Source: Polaribacter porphyrae (GTDB lineage Bacteria; Bacteroidota; Bacteroidia; Flavobacteriales; Flavobacteriaceae). Taken from it: DNA of 64,000 nt. The DNA is taken from contig NZ_MSCN01000001.1 of the NCBI RefSeq assembly GCF_002954685.1, positions 186,001-250,000 on the forward strand, given 5' to 3'. Positions within the stretch are counted from its first letter, which is position 1. Each line of letters starts with the position of its first letter. Made by a program: the position numbers and the translations under genes. The notes below the pieces were generated by a model. It was given only the letters and a program-made list of their open reading frames with translations. It ran no database searches and was not told where the DNA came from. Shown one piece after another: positions 16,043-24,686 of this stretch.

Positions 16043-16068
16043 TACGAAGTAAATTTAAATCACTAAAA

Positions 16069-17151
16069 ATGAAAATAGGGATTCCTAAAGAAATTAAAAA
16101 TAATGAGAATAGAGTTGGTATGACTCCTGCAGGAGTTTTTGCATTAACCAAACAAAATCATAAAGTATATGTGCAGTCAACTGCAGGAATAGGAAGCGGT
16201 TTTTTTGATGAAGATTATCAAGAAGTAGGTGCAACTATTTTACCAACTATAGAAGATATTTACAATCAAAGTGAGATGATTGTAAAAGTAAAAGAACCTA
16301 TAGCAGAAGAATATGGTTTAATTAAAGAAAACCAAATCGTGTTTACTTATTTTCATTTTGCGTCAAGCCAACCTTTAACAGAAGCAATGATAAAAAGTAA
16401 AGCAATTTGTATTGCTTACGAAACTGTTGAAGATGAAGAAGGTACTTTGCCTTTACTAACACCAATGTCTGAAGTTGCAGGAAGAATGTCTGTGCAACAA
16501 GGAGCAAAATATTTAGAGAAGCCAATTAAAGGTAGAGGCATTTTATTAGGTGGTGTACCAGGAGTAAAACCAGGAAAAGTATTAATTTTAGGAGCAGGAG
16601 TTGTTGGTGTACAAGCAGCAAAAATGGCTGCAGGTTTAGGAGCTCATGTAACTATTATGGATATTAATATGAAACGATTACGCTATGTAAACGATGTATT
16701 ACCTAACCATGTAGTTACAGATTTTTCAAGCGAATATAGCATTAGAAAACACATAAAAGATCATGATTTAATTATAGGAGGAGTTTTATTGAAAGGAGGT
16801 AAAGCACCAAAATTAATTACTAGAGACATGTTAAAAGAGATGAGACCAGGCACTGTTGTAGTTGATGTAGCAGTAGATCAAGGAGGTTGTTTTGAAACTA
16901 CGAAAGCCACTACTCACGAAGATCCAACTTATATCATTGATGATGTTGTGCATTATTGTGTAGCAAACATGCCAGGTGCAGTACCTTACACATCAACAAT
17001 AGCTTTAACTAATGTTACACTTTCTTATATTTTAAAACTCGCTAATTTTGGTTGGGAGAAAGCTTGCGAAAAAGATAAAACATTGGCAAAAGGGTTAAAT
17101 ATTGTTAAAGGAGAAATTGTTTATGATGAATTAGTAGGTATTTTTGATTAA
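16069..17151 (+). CDS. ald: Alanine dehydrogenase
   Basis: A 360-residue member of the alanine dehydrogenase/pyridine nucleotide transhydrogenase family, catalysing L-alanine + NAD+ to pyruvate + ammonia + NADH. It begins with MKIGIPKEIKNNENRVGMTP, the family signature, has the Rossmann motif LGAGVVGVQAAKMAAG, and ends its catalytic part with VVDVAVDQGGCFETT and HYCVANMPGAVPYTS. Length and motifs match the classical Ald. A second, more diverged family member lies at 28633. A hairpin directly upstream may regulate it, and a bidirectional terminator follows. Confidence 0.95.
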   Translation: MKIGIPKEIKNNENRVGMTPAGVFALTKQNHKVYVQSTAGIGSGFFDEDYQEVGATILPTIEDIYNQSEMIVKVKEPIAEEYGLIKENQIVFTYFHFASSQPLTEAMIKSKAICIAYETVEDEEGTLPLLTPMSEVAGRMSVQQGAKYLEKPIKGRGILLGGVPGVKPGKVLILGAGVVGVQAAKMAAGLGAHVTIMDINMKRLRYVNDVLPNHVVTDFSSEYSIRKHIKDHDLIIGGVLLKGGKAPKLITRDMLKEMRPGTVVVDVAVDQGGCFETTKATTHEDPTYIIDDVVHYCVANMPGAVPYTSTIALTNVTLSYILKLANFGWEKACEKDKTLAKGLNIVKGEIVYDELVGIFD

Positions 17152-17173
17152 ATAAATTCCACTAACAAAATAT

Positions 17174-17210
17174 AAAAAAGCAAGCTAAAGTTAATTAGTT
17201 TGCTTTTTTT
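17174..17210. terminator. Bidirectional terminator between ald and the hydroxylase gene
   Basis: AAAAAGCAAGCTAA and TTAGTTTGCTTTTT form a 14-base stem with one wobble pair and a six-base loop, with A tract and T tract on opposite sides. It serves both convergent genes and overlaps the last codons of the minus-strand gene. Confidence 0.8.
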
Positions 17211-18084
17211 GTTCCCATTCATTTCGTAAATCAGATGATAGTTTTCCAGTTCCATCATGTTTCCAGCCAGGAGGTTTTAGCAAATATTTAAACTTATTTT
17301 TTATAGATATTTTTGATGAAAAGAAGTCTTTAAACATGTTTACCCATTCAATAAAAGCAACTTTTACAGGATTATAAGTGTCAATATTTGTAACCAACCC
17401 GTAAATAGGTTTTTCTACTTCTGGCTCAAAAGTGCCAAAAATCTTGTCCCAAATAATAAAAACTCCTGCGTGATTTCTATCTAGATATTGAGGGTTTGTT
17501 GCATGATGCACCCTATGATGACTTGGTGTATTAAAAATAGCCTCAAACCATTTAGGCATTTTATCAATCAATTCTGTGTGTATCCAATATTGATAAATTA
17601 AACTAATAGACATTTGCACCAAAACCATTACAGGATGAAAACCTATAATTACTAAAGGAAACCAAAAAATAAAAGTATAAAAACTTCCTGTCCAAGTTTG
17701 GCGTAAAGCTGTACTTAAATTATACTTTTGTGAGGAATGGTGCACAACATGGCTAGCCCAAAATAATCGGCTTTCATGAGCGATTCTATGGTTCCAGTAG
17801 TAGCAAAAATCTTCTGCAAACAAGAGAATAATCCAAGACCACCAAACAAAAGGAATCGTAAATATTCTAAATTTATATAAGAATAGAAAAACGCCTAGAA
17901 TTAGTCCTTTTGTAAGTAAGCCAATTGCTACATTTCCCAATCCCATAGCAATAGAAGTACCAGCGTCTTTAAACTCATAATGCCCTAATTTTACCTTTAC
18001 AGTTAAGATAATTTCTAAAATAACTGTTAATACAAAAAAGGGAATTGCATAATGAATTAAGTTTGGTATTTCAGGTATTTGCAT
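17191..18084 (-). CDS. Sterol desaturase/fatty acid hydroxylase family membrane protein
   Basis: A 297-residue integral membrane protein with about four hydrophobic segments and the histidine clusters of the di-iron fatty acid hydroxylase superfamily (PF04116). These are NHRIAH, HVVHH and HHRVHH, plus a further histidine upstream. These boxes bind the non-haem di-iron centre that hydroxylates or desaturates lipid chains with O2. The exact substrate (fatty acid, sterol or carotenoid) cannot be read. It is a single gene, convergent with ald. Confidence 0.88.
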   Translation of the reverse strand: MQIPEIPNLIHYAIPFFVLTVILEIILTVKVKLGHYEFKDAGTSIAMGLGNVAIGLLTKGLILGVFLFLYKFRIFTIPFVWWSWIILLFAEDFCYYWNHRIAHESRLFWASHVVHHSSQKYNLSTALRQTWTGSFYTFIFWFPLVIIGFHPVMVLVQMSISLIYQYWIHTELIDKMPKWFEAIFNTPSHHRVHHATNPQYLDRNHAGVFIIWDKIFGTFEPEVEKPIYGLVTNIDTYNPVKVAFIEWVNMFKDFFSSKISIKNKFKYLLKPPGWKHDGTGKLSSDLRNEWEQKKQTN

Positions 18085-18156
18085 ATCAGTATTTTATGTA
18101 TTTGTTCTGTACGTTTTTTAATCTTAAAAAAGATGCTATAAATATAAAAAAGTTAC

Positions 18157-18164
18157 TATATTTG
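18157..18164 (+). promoter_or_regulatory. Candidate -7 promoter element of the rpsF operon
   Basis: TATATTTG followed by CACCC matches TAnnTTTG. The predicted start is near 18170, giving a leader of about 24 bases before rpsF. A -33 box is not obvious. Confidence 0.55.
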
Positions 18165-18193
18165 CACCCTTAAAAATAAATAAATTATTAATT

Positions 18194-18532
18194 ATGAATC
18201 ATTACGAAACTGTTTTCATTTTGAATCCCGTTTTATCTGATACTCAGATAAAGGAAACAGTACAAAAGTTTAATGACTATTTGGTTTCTAAAGGTGCCGA
18301 AATGATTTCTAAAGAAGATTGGGGCTTAAAAAAATTAGCTTATCCAATCCAAAAGAAAAAAAGTGGTTTTTATCACTTATTTGAATTTAAAATTGCTGGT
18401 GAAGAAATTGCTGCATTTGAGTTAGAGTTTAGGAGAGACGATAGCATTATGCGTTATTTAACTGTTAGATTAGATAGACATGCTGCAGCTTGGGCAGAGA
18501 AAAGAAGAGAACGTAAAACTGCAAAAAAATAA
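18194..18532 (+). CDS. rpsF: 30S ribosomal protein S6
   Basis: A 112-residue ribosomal protein S6 with the typical MNHYETVFILNPVLSD start and the WGLKKLAYPIQKKKSGFYH core. It binds the central domain of 16S rRNA together with S18, which is encoded three bases downstream. It is first gene of a three-gene operon (S6, S18, L9). Unlike many bacteria there is no ssb between rpsF and rpsR, as is usual in Bacteroidota. Confidence 0.97.
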   Translation: MNHYETVFILNPVLSDTQIKETVQKFNDYLVSKGAEMISKEDWGLKKLAYPIQKKKSGFYHLFEFKIAGEEIAAFELEFRRDDSIMRYLTVRLDRHAAAWAEKRRERKTAKK

Positions 18533-18535
18533 CAA

Positions 18536-18832
18536 ATGGCATCAATAGAACAACAAGCAAAAGGTGGTAAATCTGCTGACGTTAGATATTTAACGCCATT
18601 AGATATAGAAACTAAAAAAGAAGCAAAATACTGTAGATTTAAGAAAAAAGGTATTAAGTATATCGATTATAAAGATGCTGACTTCTTAATGTATTTAGTA
18701 AACGAGCAAGGTAAAATTTTACCAAGACGTTTAACAGGGACTTCATTAAAATATCAACGTAAAGTGGCACAAGCTATTAAAAGAGCTCGTCATTTGGCAT
18801 TAATGCCTTACGTTGGTGATATGTTAAAATAA
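18536..18832 (+). CDS. rpsR: 30S ribosomal protein S18
   Basis: A 98-residue S18 with the basic core [17 protein letters not shown] and the C-terminal [20 protein letters not shown] signature. It partners S6 on the small subunit platform. The N-terminus is extended by about 20 residues relative to E. coli, as in other Bacteroidota, and lacks S18 zinc cysteines apart from one. It is in the middle of the rpsF-rpsR-rplI operon. Confidence 0.97.
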   Translation: MASIEQQAKGGKSADVRYLTPLDIETKKEAKYCRFKKKGIKYIDYKDADFLMYLVNEQGKILPRRLTGTSLKYQRKVAQAIKRARHLALMPYVGDMLK

Positions 18833-18846
18833 TAAAGAGGTAGAAC

Positions 18847-19293
18847 ATGGAATTGATATTAAGACAAGACGTAGAAAATTTAGGATTTAAAGATGATGTT
18901 GTAACTGTTAAAAACGGTTATGGTAGAAATTTTTTAATCCCTACAGGACAAGCAATTTTAGCTACTTCATCTGCAAAGAAAGTATTAGCAGAGAATTTAA
19001 AGCAAAGAGCTTACAAAGAAGCAAAAGTTATTGAAGATGCTAATAAACAAGCAGAAGCAATAAAAGGATATGAAATTAAAATCTCTGCTAAAACAGGTTC
19101 AGGAGACAAATTATTTGGTTCTGTAAACAATATAGATTTAGCAGCTGCTTTAGGTAAAGCAGGGACAGAAATTGACAAAAAGTACATTAAAGTTGTTGGT
19201 GGTTCTGTAAAAAGATTAGGTACTTACGAGGCATCTATAAGATTACATAGAGCTGTAGTAGCAGATATTACTTTTGATGTAGTTGCAGAATAA
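18847..19293 (+). CDS. rplI: 50S ribosomal protein L9
   Basis: A 148-residue L9 with the N-terminal RNA-binding domain (MELILRQDVENLGFKDDVV; GYGRNFLIPTGQA), the long connecting helix, and a C-terminal domain (KTGSGDKLFGSVNN). An AAGAGG sequence ten bases before the ATG is one of few Shine-Dalgarno-like motifs in the window. It is the last gene of the ribosomal operon, followed by a strong terminator. Confidence 0.97.
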   Translation: MELILRQDVENLGFKDDVVTVKNGYGRNFLIPTGQAILATSSAKKVLAENLKQRAYKEAKVIEDANKQAEAIKGYEIKISAKTGSGDKLFGSVNNIDLAAALGKAGTEIDKKYIKVVGGSVKRLGTYEASIRLHRAVVADITFDVVAE

Positions 19294-19314
19294 CTACTAT
19301 ATAAAATAAATTTT

Positions 19315-19344
19315 AAAAGCTCGTTAGAAATAACGAGCTTTTTT
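19315..19344 (+). terminator. Rho-independent terminator of the rpsF-rpsR-rplI operon
   Basis: AAAAGCTCGTTA, loop GAAA, TAACGAGCTTTT plus a T tract: a 12-base perfect stem with a stable tetraloop, 22 bases after rplI. Confidence 0.9.
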
Positions 19345-19378
19345 ACTTTCAACTTCTCACTTCCCACATCAAGCCAAA

Positions 19379-19849
19379 ATGAAATACAGACAATTAACAA
19401 AAGAACAATTTGAAAGCTTACATCATGAATTTGCTCGTTTTTTAGCAAGTCAAAGTATTGACGTGAAAGAATGGAATCAAATAAAAAAAGAAAAACCAAA
19501 TATAGCTGAACAAGAATTGAATGTATTTTCTGATGTGGTTTGGGATGACGTTTTAAATAAAACTAAATATTTAGAGCATTTTTCTAAAACTTCAGTTAAT
19601 TTATTTAAGTGTGATGATGAGGAAATTCATAGAATAGCAATCAAAATAAATTGGGACATTAACTTACTAGAACAGGAGGGTTTTGAATGGCTCATGAAAA
19701 ATCCAATGGATAATTCTGTGGATATTTTTAAAGGAACAAAAAAGTACAATTCAGAAAGAAATGTAGAACTTTTTGATTTGATTGAAAAAGGAAGTAATAT
19801 TTCTAAAGGTGAAATTTTTGAATATTTTACTAACATAATCAGCTCATAA
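19379..19849 (+). CDS. Conserved hypothetical protein (DUF6495-like)
   Basis: A 156-residue soluble protein beginning MKYRQLTKEQFESLHHEFARF, with motifs ASQSID, WNQIKKEKP and DVVWDDVLNKTKYLEHFS. I recognise this as a conserved flavobacterial family often found downstream of rplI and, I believe, catalogued as DUF6495. No catalytic motif, signal peptide or membrane segment is visible. It has its own short upstream region after the L9 terminator. Function is unknown. Confidence 0.7.
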   Translation: MKYRQLTKEQFESLHHEFARFLASQSIDVKEWNQIKKEKPNIAEQELNVFSDVVWDDVLNKTKYLEHFSKTSVNLFKCDDEEIHRIAIKINWDINLLEQEGFEWLMKNPMDNSVDIFKGTKKYNSERNVELFDLIEKGSNISKGEIFEYFTNIISS

Positions 19850-19990
19850 TTTGCTATTTTTTATGTAAATACAGTTTATCGATAGATTTTTGCATTTTAA
19901 CCTATCTTTTTTACTATTTATCGGGCTTCATTAAAAATAAGTTAACTTTAGTCTTATTTTGTACATTGTAACATACCCTCAACAGAAGTC

Positions 19991-20404
19991 ATGGAAAAAA
20001 GTTTAAAAGTTTTATTAGTAGAAGATAACTTAATAGAGATTATGAAAATGAAAAGAACCATTTCTCTATTAAAATCAAAACATACAATTCACGAAGCTAA
20101 AAATGGCGAAGAAGCACTTCAGTTTTTAGAAGATAAATCTAATTTACCAGATATTATTTTATTAGATCTAAATATGCCAAAAATAAGTGGTATTGAGTTT
20201 TTAAAAATCCTTAAAGCAGATGATGATTTAAAACACATACCTACTATTATATTAACCACTTCGAGTAATCAAAAAGACTTATTAGAGTGTTATAGAACTG
20301 GTATGTCTGGTTATGTTTTAAAGCCTCTTAAATACGAAGATTATGTAAAAAAAATTGAAACAGTTTTAACATATTGGAGTATCAATGAGCTAATTAAAAT
20401 ATAA
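19991..20404 (+). CDS. Single-domain response regulator (receiver only)
   Basis: A 137-residue stand-alone receiver. The acidic pair is in VEDN, the phosphoacceptor is Asp59 (ILLDLNMPKISG), then TTS, and the conserved lysine is in VLKPLKYED. No output domain is present, so it probably acts as a phosphate shuttle of the Spo0F type or through protein contact. It opens a seven-gene operon; its stop overlaps the H-NOX ATG (TAATG). It is the natural intermediate between the two kinases and the Hpt protein encoded downstream (inference). Confidence 0.88.
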   Translation: MEKSLKVLLVEDNLIEIMKMKRTISLLKSKHTIHEAKNGEEALQFLEDKSNLPDIILLDLNMPKISGIEFLKILKADDDLKHIPTIILTTSSNQKDLLECYRTGMSGYVLKPLKYEDYVKKIETVLTYWSINELIKI

Positions 20405-20946
20405 TGAAAGGCATTGTATTTACGGAGTTTTTAGATTTAGTAGAAGATAAATTCGGTTTAGAAATGGTAGATAAAATTATTTCTCAATCAAAATTAGAAT
20501 CGAAAGGCTATTATACTGCAGTTGGTACATACAGTTTTTCAGAAATGTTACAACTACTTCAAAATTTAAGTTTAAATACCAAAATATCAATAGATAATCT
20601 TTTATTAGTTTTTGCAGAGCATTTTTTTTCGGTTTTGGTGAGAGATTATCCATCTGTAATTGCTTCTTATAAAGATCCAATTGAAATGATTTCTTCTGTA
20701 GAAAGCCACATACATGTTGAGGTAAAAAAGATATATCCTAATGCTGAATTACCCACATTTACTGTAGTTGAAAAGTGCAATGACTATTTATCAATGATTT
20801 ATAAATCTGGTAGAGCAATGCATTATTTTGGATTAGGATTGATGAAAAAAACTTTTGAACATTTTAATACGACTGCAAAAATTGACTTTCAAAAAATAAA
20901 GGATGATGGTACAGAAGTAAAATTCATCATCCAAAAAATTACATGA
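20404..20946 (+). CDS. H-NOX haem nitric oxide/oxygen-binding protein
   Basis: A 180-residue stand-alone H-NOX (HNOB) domain. It begins MKGIVFTEFLDLVEDKFG. The proximal haem ligand is predicted to be His104 in SHIHVEVKK, followed by YPNAELPTF, whose proline kinks the haem. The haem-carboxylate motif YxSxR is Tyr133-Ser135-Arg137 (YKSGR). The position matching the distal tyrosine of O2-binding members (Arg+5) is Phe142, so NO-selective binding is expected (inference by hand alignment). Stand-alone H-NOX proteins regulate partner kinases in trans. The kinase gene overlaps its stop by four bases (ATGA), marking that kinase as the likely partner. Confidence 0.92.
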   Translation: MKGIVFTEFLDLVEDKFGLEMVDKIISQSKLESKGYYTAVGTYSFSEMLQLLQNLSLNTKISIDNLLLVFAEHFFSVLVRDYPSVIASYKDPIEMISSVESHIHVEVKKIYPNAELPTFTVVEKCNDYLSMIYKSGRAMHYFGLGLMKKTFEHFNTTAKIDFQKIKDDGTEVKFIIQKIT

Positions 20947-22154
20947 GAGAAGAAATTGAAGTTTTACAACGTGCTTTAGAACGCGAGCGTTTTGCAAGAA
21001 AATCAGCAGAAAAAATCCTTGAAGAAAAATCGAGAAATCTTTTTACAATTTCAAGAGAATTAAAACTTACAAACTTACACTTACAACAACTTTTAGATGA
21101 AAAATCATCTGTATTAGAAGGTATCTTTGAGAATATAAATGATGCTTATCTAGTAATAGACTTGCAAGGTAATATTCTTAAAATGAATGATATTGCTGAA
21201 AATTTATTTGGTTATAATTTAAACGAAGAACAGTTGAATTTTACTGATTTAATTTATGAATCTGATAAAGAATATACTAAAAATTCATTTATAACATTAA
21301 AGGAAAAAGGTTCTTTATCTAATTATACAATAAGAATTGTTACAAAGAGTAATAAAATAAAGTGGATACAAATAAATGCGAGTTTGTTGTTTGATAGAAA
21401 TAAAAAACCAAAAGAAGCACAGGGTATTGTTAGAGATATTACAGCAATAAAAGAACTTGAATTACAAAAAGAAAAAATTTTACATCAATTAGAAAAAAGT
21501 AACGAAGAACTTAAAGAATATGCACATATAGTTTCGCACGACTTAAAATCACCTTTAAGAAGTATAAATGCACTAATAAGCTGGATAAAGCATGACAATC
21601 TAGATAAATTTGACGAGAATTCCCTCAAAAATTTTGAGTTAATAGAAGATACTTTAAGTACTATGGACAATCTCATTTCGGATATTTTAGAATACTCAAG
21701 TGCAGATGCAGATTCAAGTAATCAAACAAAAGTAGATTTAAATCATTTAGTTTTAGAATTAAAAAAAGTTTTATACATACCCAATCATATAGCAATTAAT
21801 ATTAAAAATAAATTACCTAATTTAGTAGGTGATAAAATAAAATTTCAACAATTGTTTCAAAATTTAATTAGTAACAGTGTTAAATTTATTGACAAAGAAA
21901 AAGGAATTATAGATATTGATGTACAAGATAAAAACACGTATTATCAATTTTCAGTTGCAGATAATGGTATTGGAATTGAAGAAAAATACCATAAAAAAAT
22001 ATTTAAAATTTTTCAAACATTAAATAAAAATAAAGAATCTACAGGTATAGGTTTATCAATTGTAAAAAAGATTGTAAATTTATATCAAGGAGATATTTGG
22101 CTAGAAAGTTATCCCCAAAAAGGAACAAAATTTATTTTCACCCTCAAAAAATAA
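20943..22154 (+). CDS. PAS-domain sensor histidine kinase, predicted H-NOX partner
   Basis: A 403-residue soluble kinase without transmembrane segments. An N-terminal coiled coil (about residues 1-55) precedes a PAS domain (about 57-170, ending GIVRDITAIKELE). A HisKA dimerisation domain follows with phosphoacceptor His199 (IVSHDLKSPLRS), then a HATPase domain with the N box (QNLISNSVKF), DNGIGI and STGIGLSIVKK. There is no attached receiver. It is translationally coupled to the H-NOX gene, so cytoplasmic NO-bound H-NOX probably controls its autophosphorylation, as for HnoK-type kinases. It is paralogous to the kinase at 23298. Confidence 0.9.
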   Translation: MREEIEVLQRALERERFARKSAEKILEEKSRNLFTISRELKLTNLHLQQLLDEKSSVLEGIFENINDAYLVIDLQGNILKMNDIAENLFGYNLNEEQLNFTDLIYESDKEYTKNSFITLKEKGSLSNYTIRIVTKSNKIKWIQINASLLFDRNKKPKEAQGIVRDITAIKELELQKEKILHQLEKSNEELKEYAHIVSHDLKSPLRSINALISWIKHDNLDKFDENSLKNFELIEDTLSTMDNLISDILEYSSADADSSNQTKVDLNHLVLELKKVLYIPNHIAINIKNKLPNLVGDKIKFQQLFQNLISNSVKFIDKEKGIIDIDVQDKNTYYQFSVADNGIGIEEKYHKKIFKIFQTLNKNKESTGIGLSIVKKIVNLYQGDIWLESYPQKGTKFIFTLKK

Positions 22155-22158
22155 AAAA

Positions 22159-23298
22159 ATGAAATCCGTACAACTTAAAAAAAACAAAGGCTCAAATTTT
22201 GAATATGTTACAGATAAAATACCTTTAAAAGAACCACTAGTATTAGTTTTTGGAAACAGATATATGTTAGAAGAAAAAAACATTTACGAAGACATAAAAG
22301 GCTTTTTTAGTGATGGTCATATTGTATTTGGTTCAACATCTGGAGATATTACAGCAGAAGCTGTTGAAGATGATACCATTACTGTTACTGCTGTTGAATT
22401 TGAAAGAAGTACGTTTGAAATTAAAACCTCAAATGTTTTAGCATCTAATGATTCTTTAGATAGTGCAAAAACTGGTAAAGAATTGGTTGAGCAATTTCCA
22501 AAAGAAAATTTAAGATATATTTTTGTAGTTTCAGATGGCAGCTTTATAAATGGTAGTCAACTTACTATTGGTATGAACTCTGGGGTTAACAATAATACTA
22601 TAATTACTGGAGCCTTATGTGGAGATGCTGCTAGGTTTGAGACAACATTATCATCTTATAACGAGCAACCAAAAAAAGGAGAAATAGTAGCAGTTGGCTT
22701 GTATGGAGATAGTTTAGAAGTTTCTTTTGCAACAAATGGAGGTTGGATTCCTTTTGGACCAGAAAGATTGGTTACAAAATCGAATTCAAATATATTATAT
22801 GAGCTTGATGGTAAACCAGCTTTAGATTTGTACAAAACATATTTAGGAGATAAATCTGAAGAACTGCCAGCTGCAGCTCTTTTGTATCCATTAAAAGTAA
22901 AATCTTCTGATAAAAATAAATCTATTGTTAGGACCATTTTAAATATTAATGAAGAAGACAATTCTATGATTCTTGCAGGTGATATAGCAGAAGGTTCGCT
23001 AGTACAATTAATGATGACAAATGTAGATAGTATAGTTAATGCAGCAGAAGTTGGTGCACAACAAGCTTTAGACATGAGAGAAAAAGAACCAGAATTGGCA
23101 ATTTTGGTAAGTTGTATTGGAAGAAAATTAGTACTAGATCAAAGAGTAGAAGAAGAAGTAGAAGAAGTTGTTGAGGTTATAGGCAATAAAGCTACAGTTT
23201 GTGGTTTTTATTCATATGGCGAAATAGCCCCTTTTGATGGAGAAAAGAACTGCCAATTACATAATCAAACCATGGCTATTACCCTAATTAGTGAATAA
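22159..23298 (+). CDS. FIST-domain sensor protein (NosP-like)
   Basis: A 379-residue soluble protein made of a FIST_N domain (GHIVFGSTSGDI ... FVVSDGSFINGS ... GALCGDAARF) and a FIST_C domain (ALDLYKTYLGDKSEELP ... ELAILVSCIGRKLVLDQRV ... GFYSYGEIAPF). Some FIST proteins, called NosP, bind haem and sense NO, usually beside a histidine kinase; others may sense amino-acid-like ligands. Here a kinase gene overlaps its stop (TAATG), and an H-NOX sensor lies in the same operon, which makes an NO role plausible. Haem binding cannot be read directly from the sequence. Confidence 0.85.
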   Translation: MKSVQLKKNKGSNFEYVTDKIPLKEPLVLVFGNRYMLEEKNIYEDIKGFFSDGHIVFGSTSGDITAEAVEDDTITVTAVEFERSTFEIKTSNVLASNDSLDSAKTGKELVEQFPKENLRYIFVVSDGSFINGSQLTIGMNSGVNNNTIITGALCGDAARFETTLSSYNEQPKKGEIVAVGLYGDSLEVSFATNGGWIPFGPERLVTKSNSNILYELDGKPALDLYKTYLGDKSEELPAAALLYPLKVKSSDKNKSIVRTILNINEEDNSMILAGDIAEGSLVQLMMTNVDSIVNAAEVGAQQALDMREKEPELAILVSCIGRKLVLDQRVEEEVEEVVEVIGNKATVCGFYSYGEIAPFDGEKNCQLHNQTMAITLISE

Positions 23299-24344
23299 TG
23301 AATTCTCTTCTCAAAAGACAAATAAGAAAGTTTTTACCTAAAGAACTCCAAGAAAGAGAAGATTTGGAGGTCTTTTTAGATGCTGTAAATAAATCTTATA
23401 ATACTTCAGAAGAGCAGTTTTCTATGCTACAAAGAGCAGCGTCAATTAGTTCTGAAGAACTTTTTGAATCTAATAAACAATTGAGAAAAGAATCTACATC
23501 TCAAAAAGAAGTAATCTCTAAATTAAATAATGTAATTAATACATTAAAGTTCTATGGTTTAGATGAAGCTAAAAACCTAGAAGGTTCAGATTCATTAAAA
23601 TTAGTTGATTTTATTGATAATCAAACTAAAGAAATCATTGAGATAAACAAGCAAAAAGATAAATTATTATCAAATCTAGAGCGTCAAAACCAAGAGTTAA
23701 ATGATTATGCCCACATGGTTTCTCACGATTTAAAATCACCATTGCAAAGTATAGATGCTTTAACTACATGGATTAAAGAAGATTATTATAAAGATTTAGG
23801 TGATGGTGGGCAACAAATTGTGAATTTAATTAGAGAAAATGTAGAGAAAATGGATACCTTAATACAAGGTATTCTAGAATATTCTACAATTGGTAAAGCA
23901 GAAAAGAAACTATACCCTGTAGATTTAAATATTTTAATCGAAGATTTAATATTAACAATTGAAAACCCTAATGACATAACAATTGAATTAGTAAATGAAT
24001 TGCCAACGATAATTGGAGATCAACACAGGTTAGAGTTATTATTTTTTCATTTATTAGAAAATGCAGTTAAATTTAATGATAAGGGTGAAGAAGGTCTTAT
24101 ACGCATAGATTATCAAGAAGAAGAGAAATTTTGGAAATTTTCTGTAACAGACAATGGTAAGGGAATAGAAAAAGATTATTTTGATAAAATTTTTGTAGCT
24201 TTCCAAAAATTAGAGAACGATTATAAATCTACAGGTATAGGTTTATCTATTGTTAAGAAAATTGTTGAAGCATATAAAGGTGAAATTTCTTTGAAATCTA
24301 TACCAGACAAAGAAACTACCTTTTTTTTCACTATTAAAAAATAA
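23298..24344 (+). CDS. Sensor histidine kinase, predicted FIST/NosP partner
   Basis: A 348-residue soluble kinase. An N-terminal helical region (KFLPKELQEREDLEVFLDAV, then coiled coil to ~residue 130) replaces the PAS domain of its paralogue. HisKA carries His143 (MVSHDLKSPLQS). The HATPase domain has the N box (LLENAVKFND), DNGKGI and STGIGLSIVKK. The N-terminal layout is the one usually seen in kinases encoded after FIST proteins. It overlaps the FIST gene by one base and is followed one base later by the Hpt gene. The close likeness of its kinase core to that of the gene at 20943 suggests both feed the same relay. Confidence 0.9.
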   Translation: MNSLLKRQIRKFLPKELQEREDLEVFLDAVNKSYNTSEEQFSMLQRAASISSEELFESNKQLRKESTSQKEVISKLNNVINTLKFYGLDEAKNLEGSDSLKLVDFIDNQTKEIIEINKQKDKLLSNLERQNQELNDYAHMVSHDLKSPLQSIDALTTWIKEDYYKDLGDGGQQIVNLIRENVEKMDTLIQGILEYSTIGKAEKKLYPVDLNILIEDLILTIENPNDITIELVNELPTIIGDQHRLELLFFHLLENAVKFNDKGEEGLIRIDYQEEEKFWKFSVTDNGKGIEKDYFDKIFVAFQKLENDYKSTGIGLSIVKKIVEAYKGEISLKSIPDKETTFFFTIKK

Positions 24345-24345
24345 A

Positions 24346-24669
24346 TTGGAACAACCTAACCTACTTTATATAGAACAACTAGCAAGAGGAGAACAAGATG
24401 TAAGAAAAGCGTTAATAGATGTTATAAAAAGCGAGTTTCCAGAAGAAAAAGAAATTTATTACAAAAGCTTACAAAAAAAAGATTTTGAAGAAATTAAAGG
24501 CAATGTTCATAGAATTAAGCATAAATTTAGTATTTTAGGACTGGAAAAGAGCTATAACTTGGCAAACGAGTATGAAAAAAATCTTGTTGATGGGTATTTA
24601 GATGCAAATCAAGTAAAAGATTTTGAGGCTATTTTAGCTGTTATTTCTAAATATATAAAAACAATTTAA
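24346..24669 (+). CDS. Hpt domain phosphotransfer protein
   Basis: A 107-residue four-helix-bundle histidine phosphotransfer protein. The phosphoacceptor is His55 in VHRIKHKFSILGL, matching the HxxK-[HG]-x-x-S Hpt pattern. The start is TTG, one base after the kinase stop; no ATG precedes the conserved region. It probably passes phosphate between the stand-alone receiver at 19991 and the LytTR regulator encoded 17 bases downstream, completing a His-Asp-His-Asp relay within one operon. Confidence 0.85.
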   Translation: MEQPNLLYIEQLARGEQDVRKALIDVIKSEFPEEKEIYYKSLQKKDFEEIKGNVHRIKHKFSILGLEKSYNLANEYEKNLVDGYLDANQVKDFEAILAVISKYIKTI

Positions 24670-24686
24670 AAAACCTCCCCCAAAAA

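Noticed and set aside
19881..19906. GATAG/CTATC inverted repeat before the H-NOX operon as an FNR/DNR-type or NO-responsive operator
   Set aside because: The stem is only five bases with a 16-base loop and does not match TTGAT-N4-ATCAA; it is probably chance or a weak terminator.
22656..23075. 139-codon open frame on the minus strand inside the FIST gene
   Set aside because: It lies wholly antisense to a well-supported gene, starts and ends without signals, and its Ser-rich translation looks like complement-strand codon usage.
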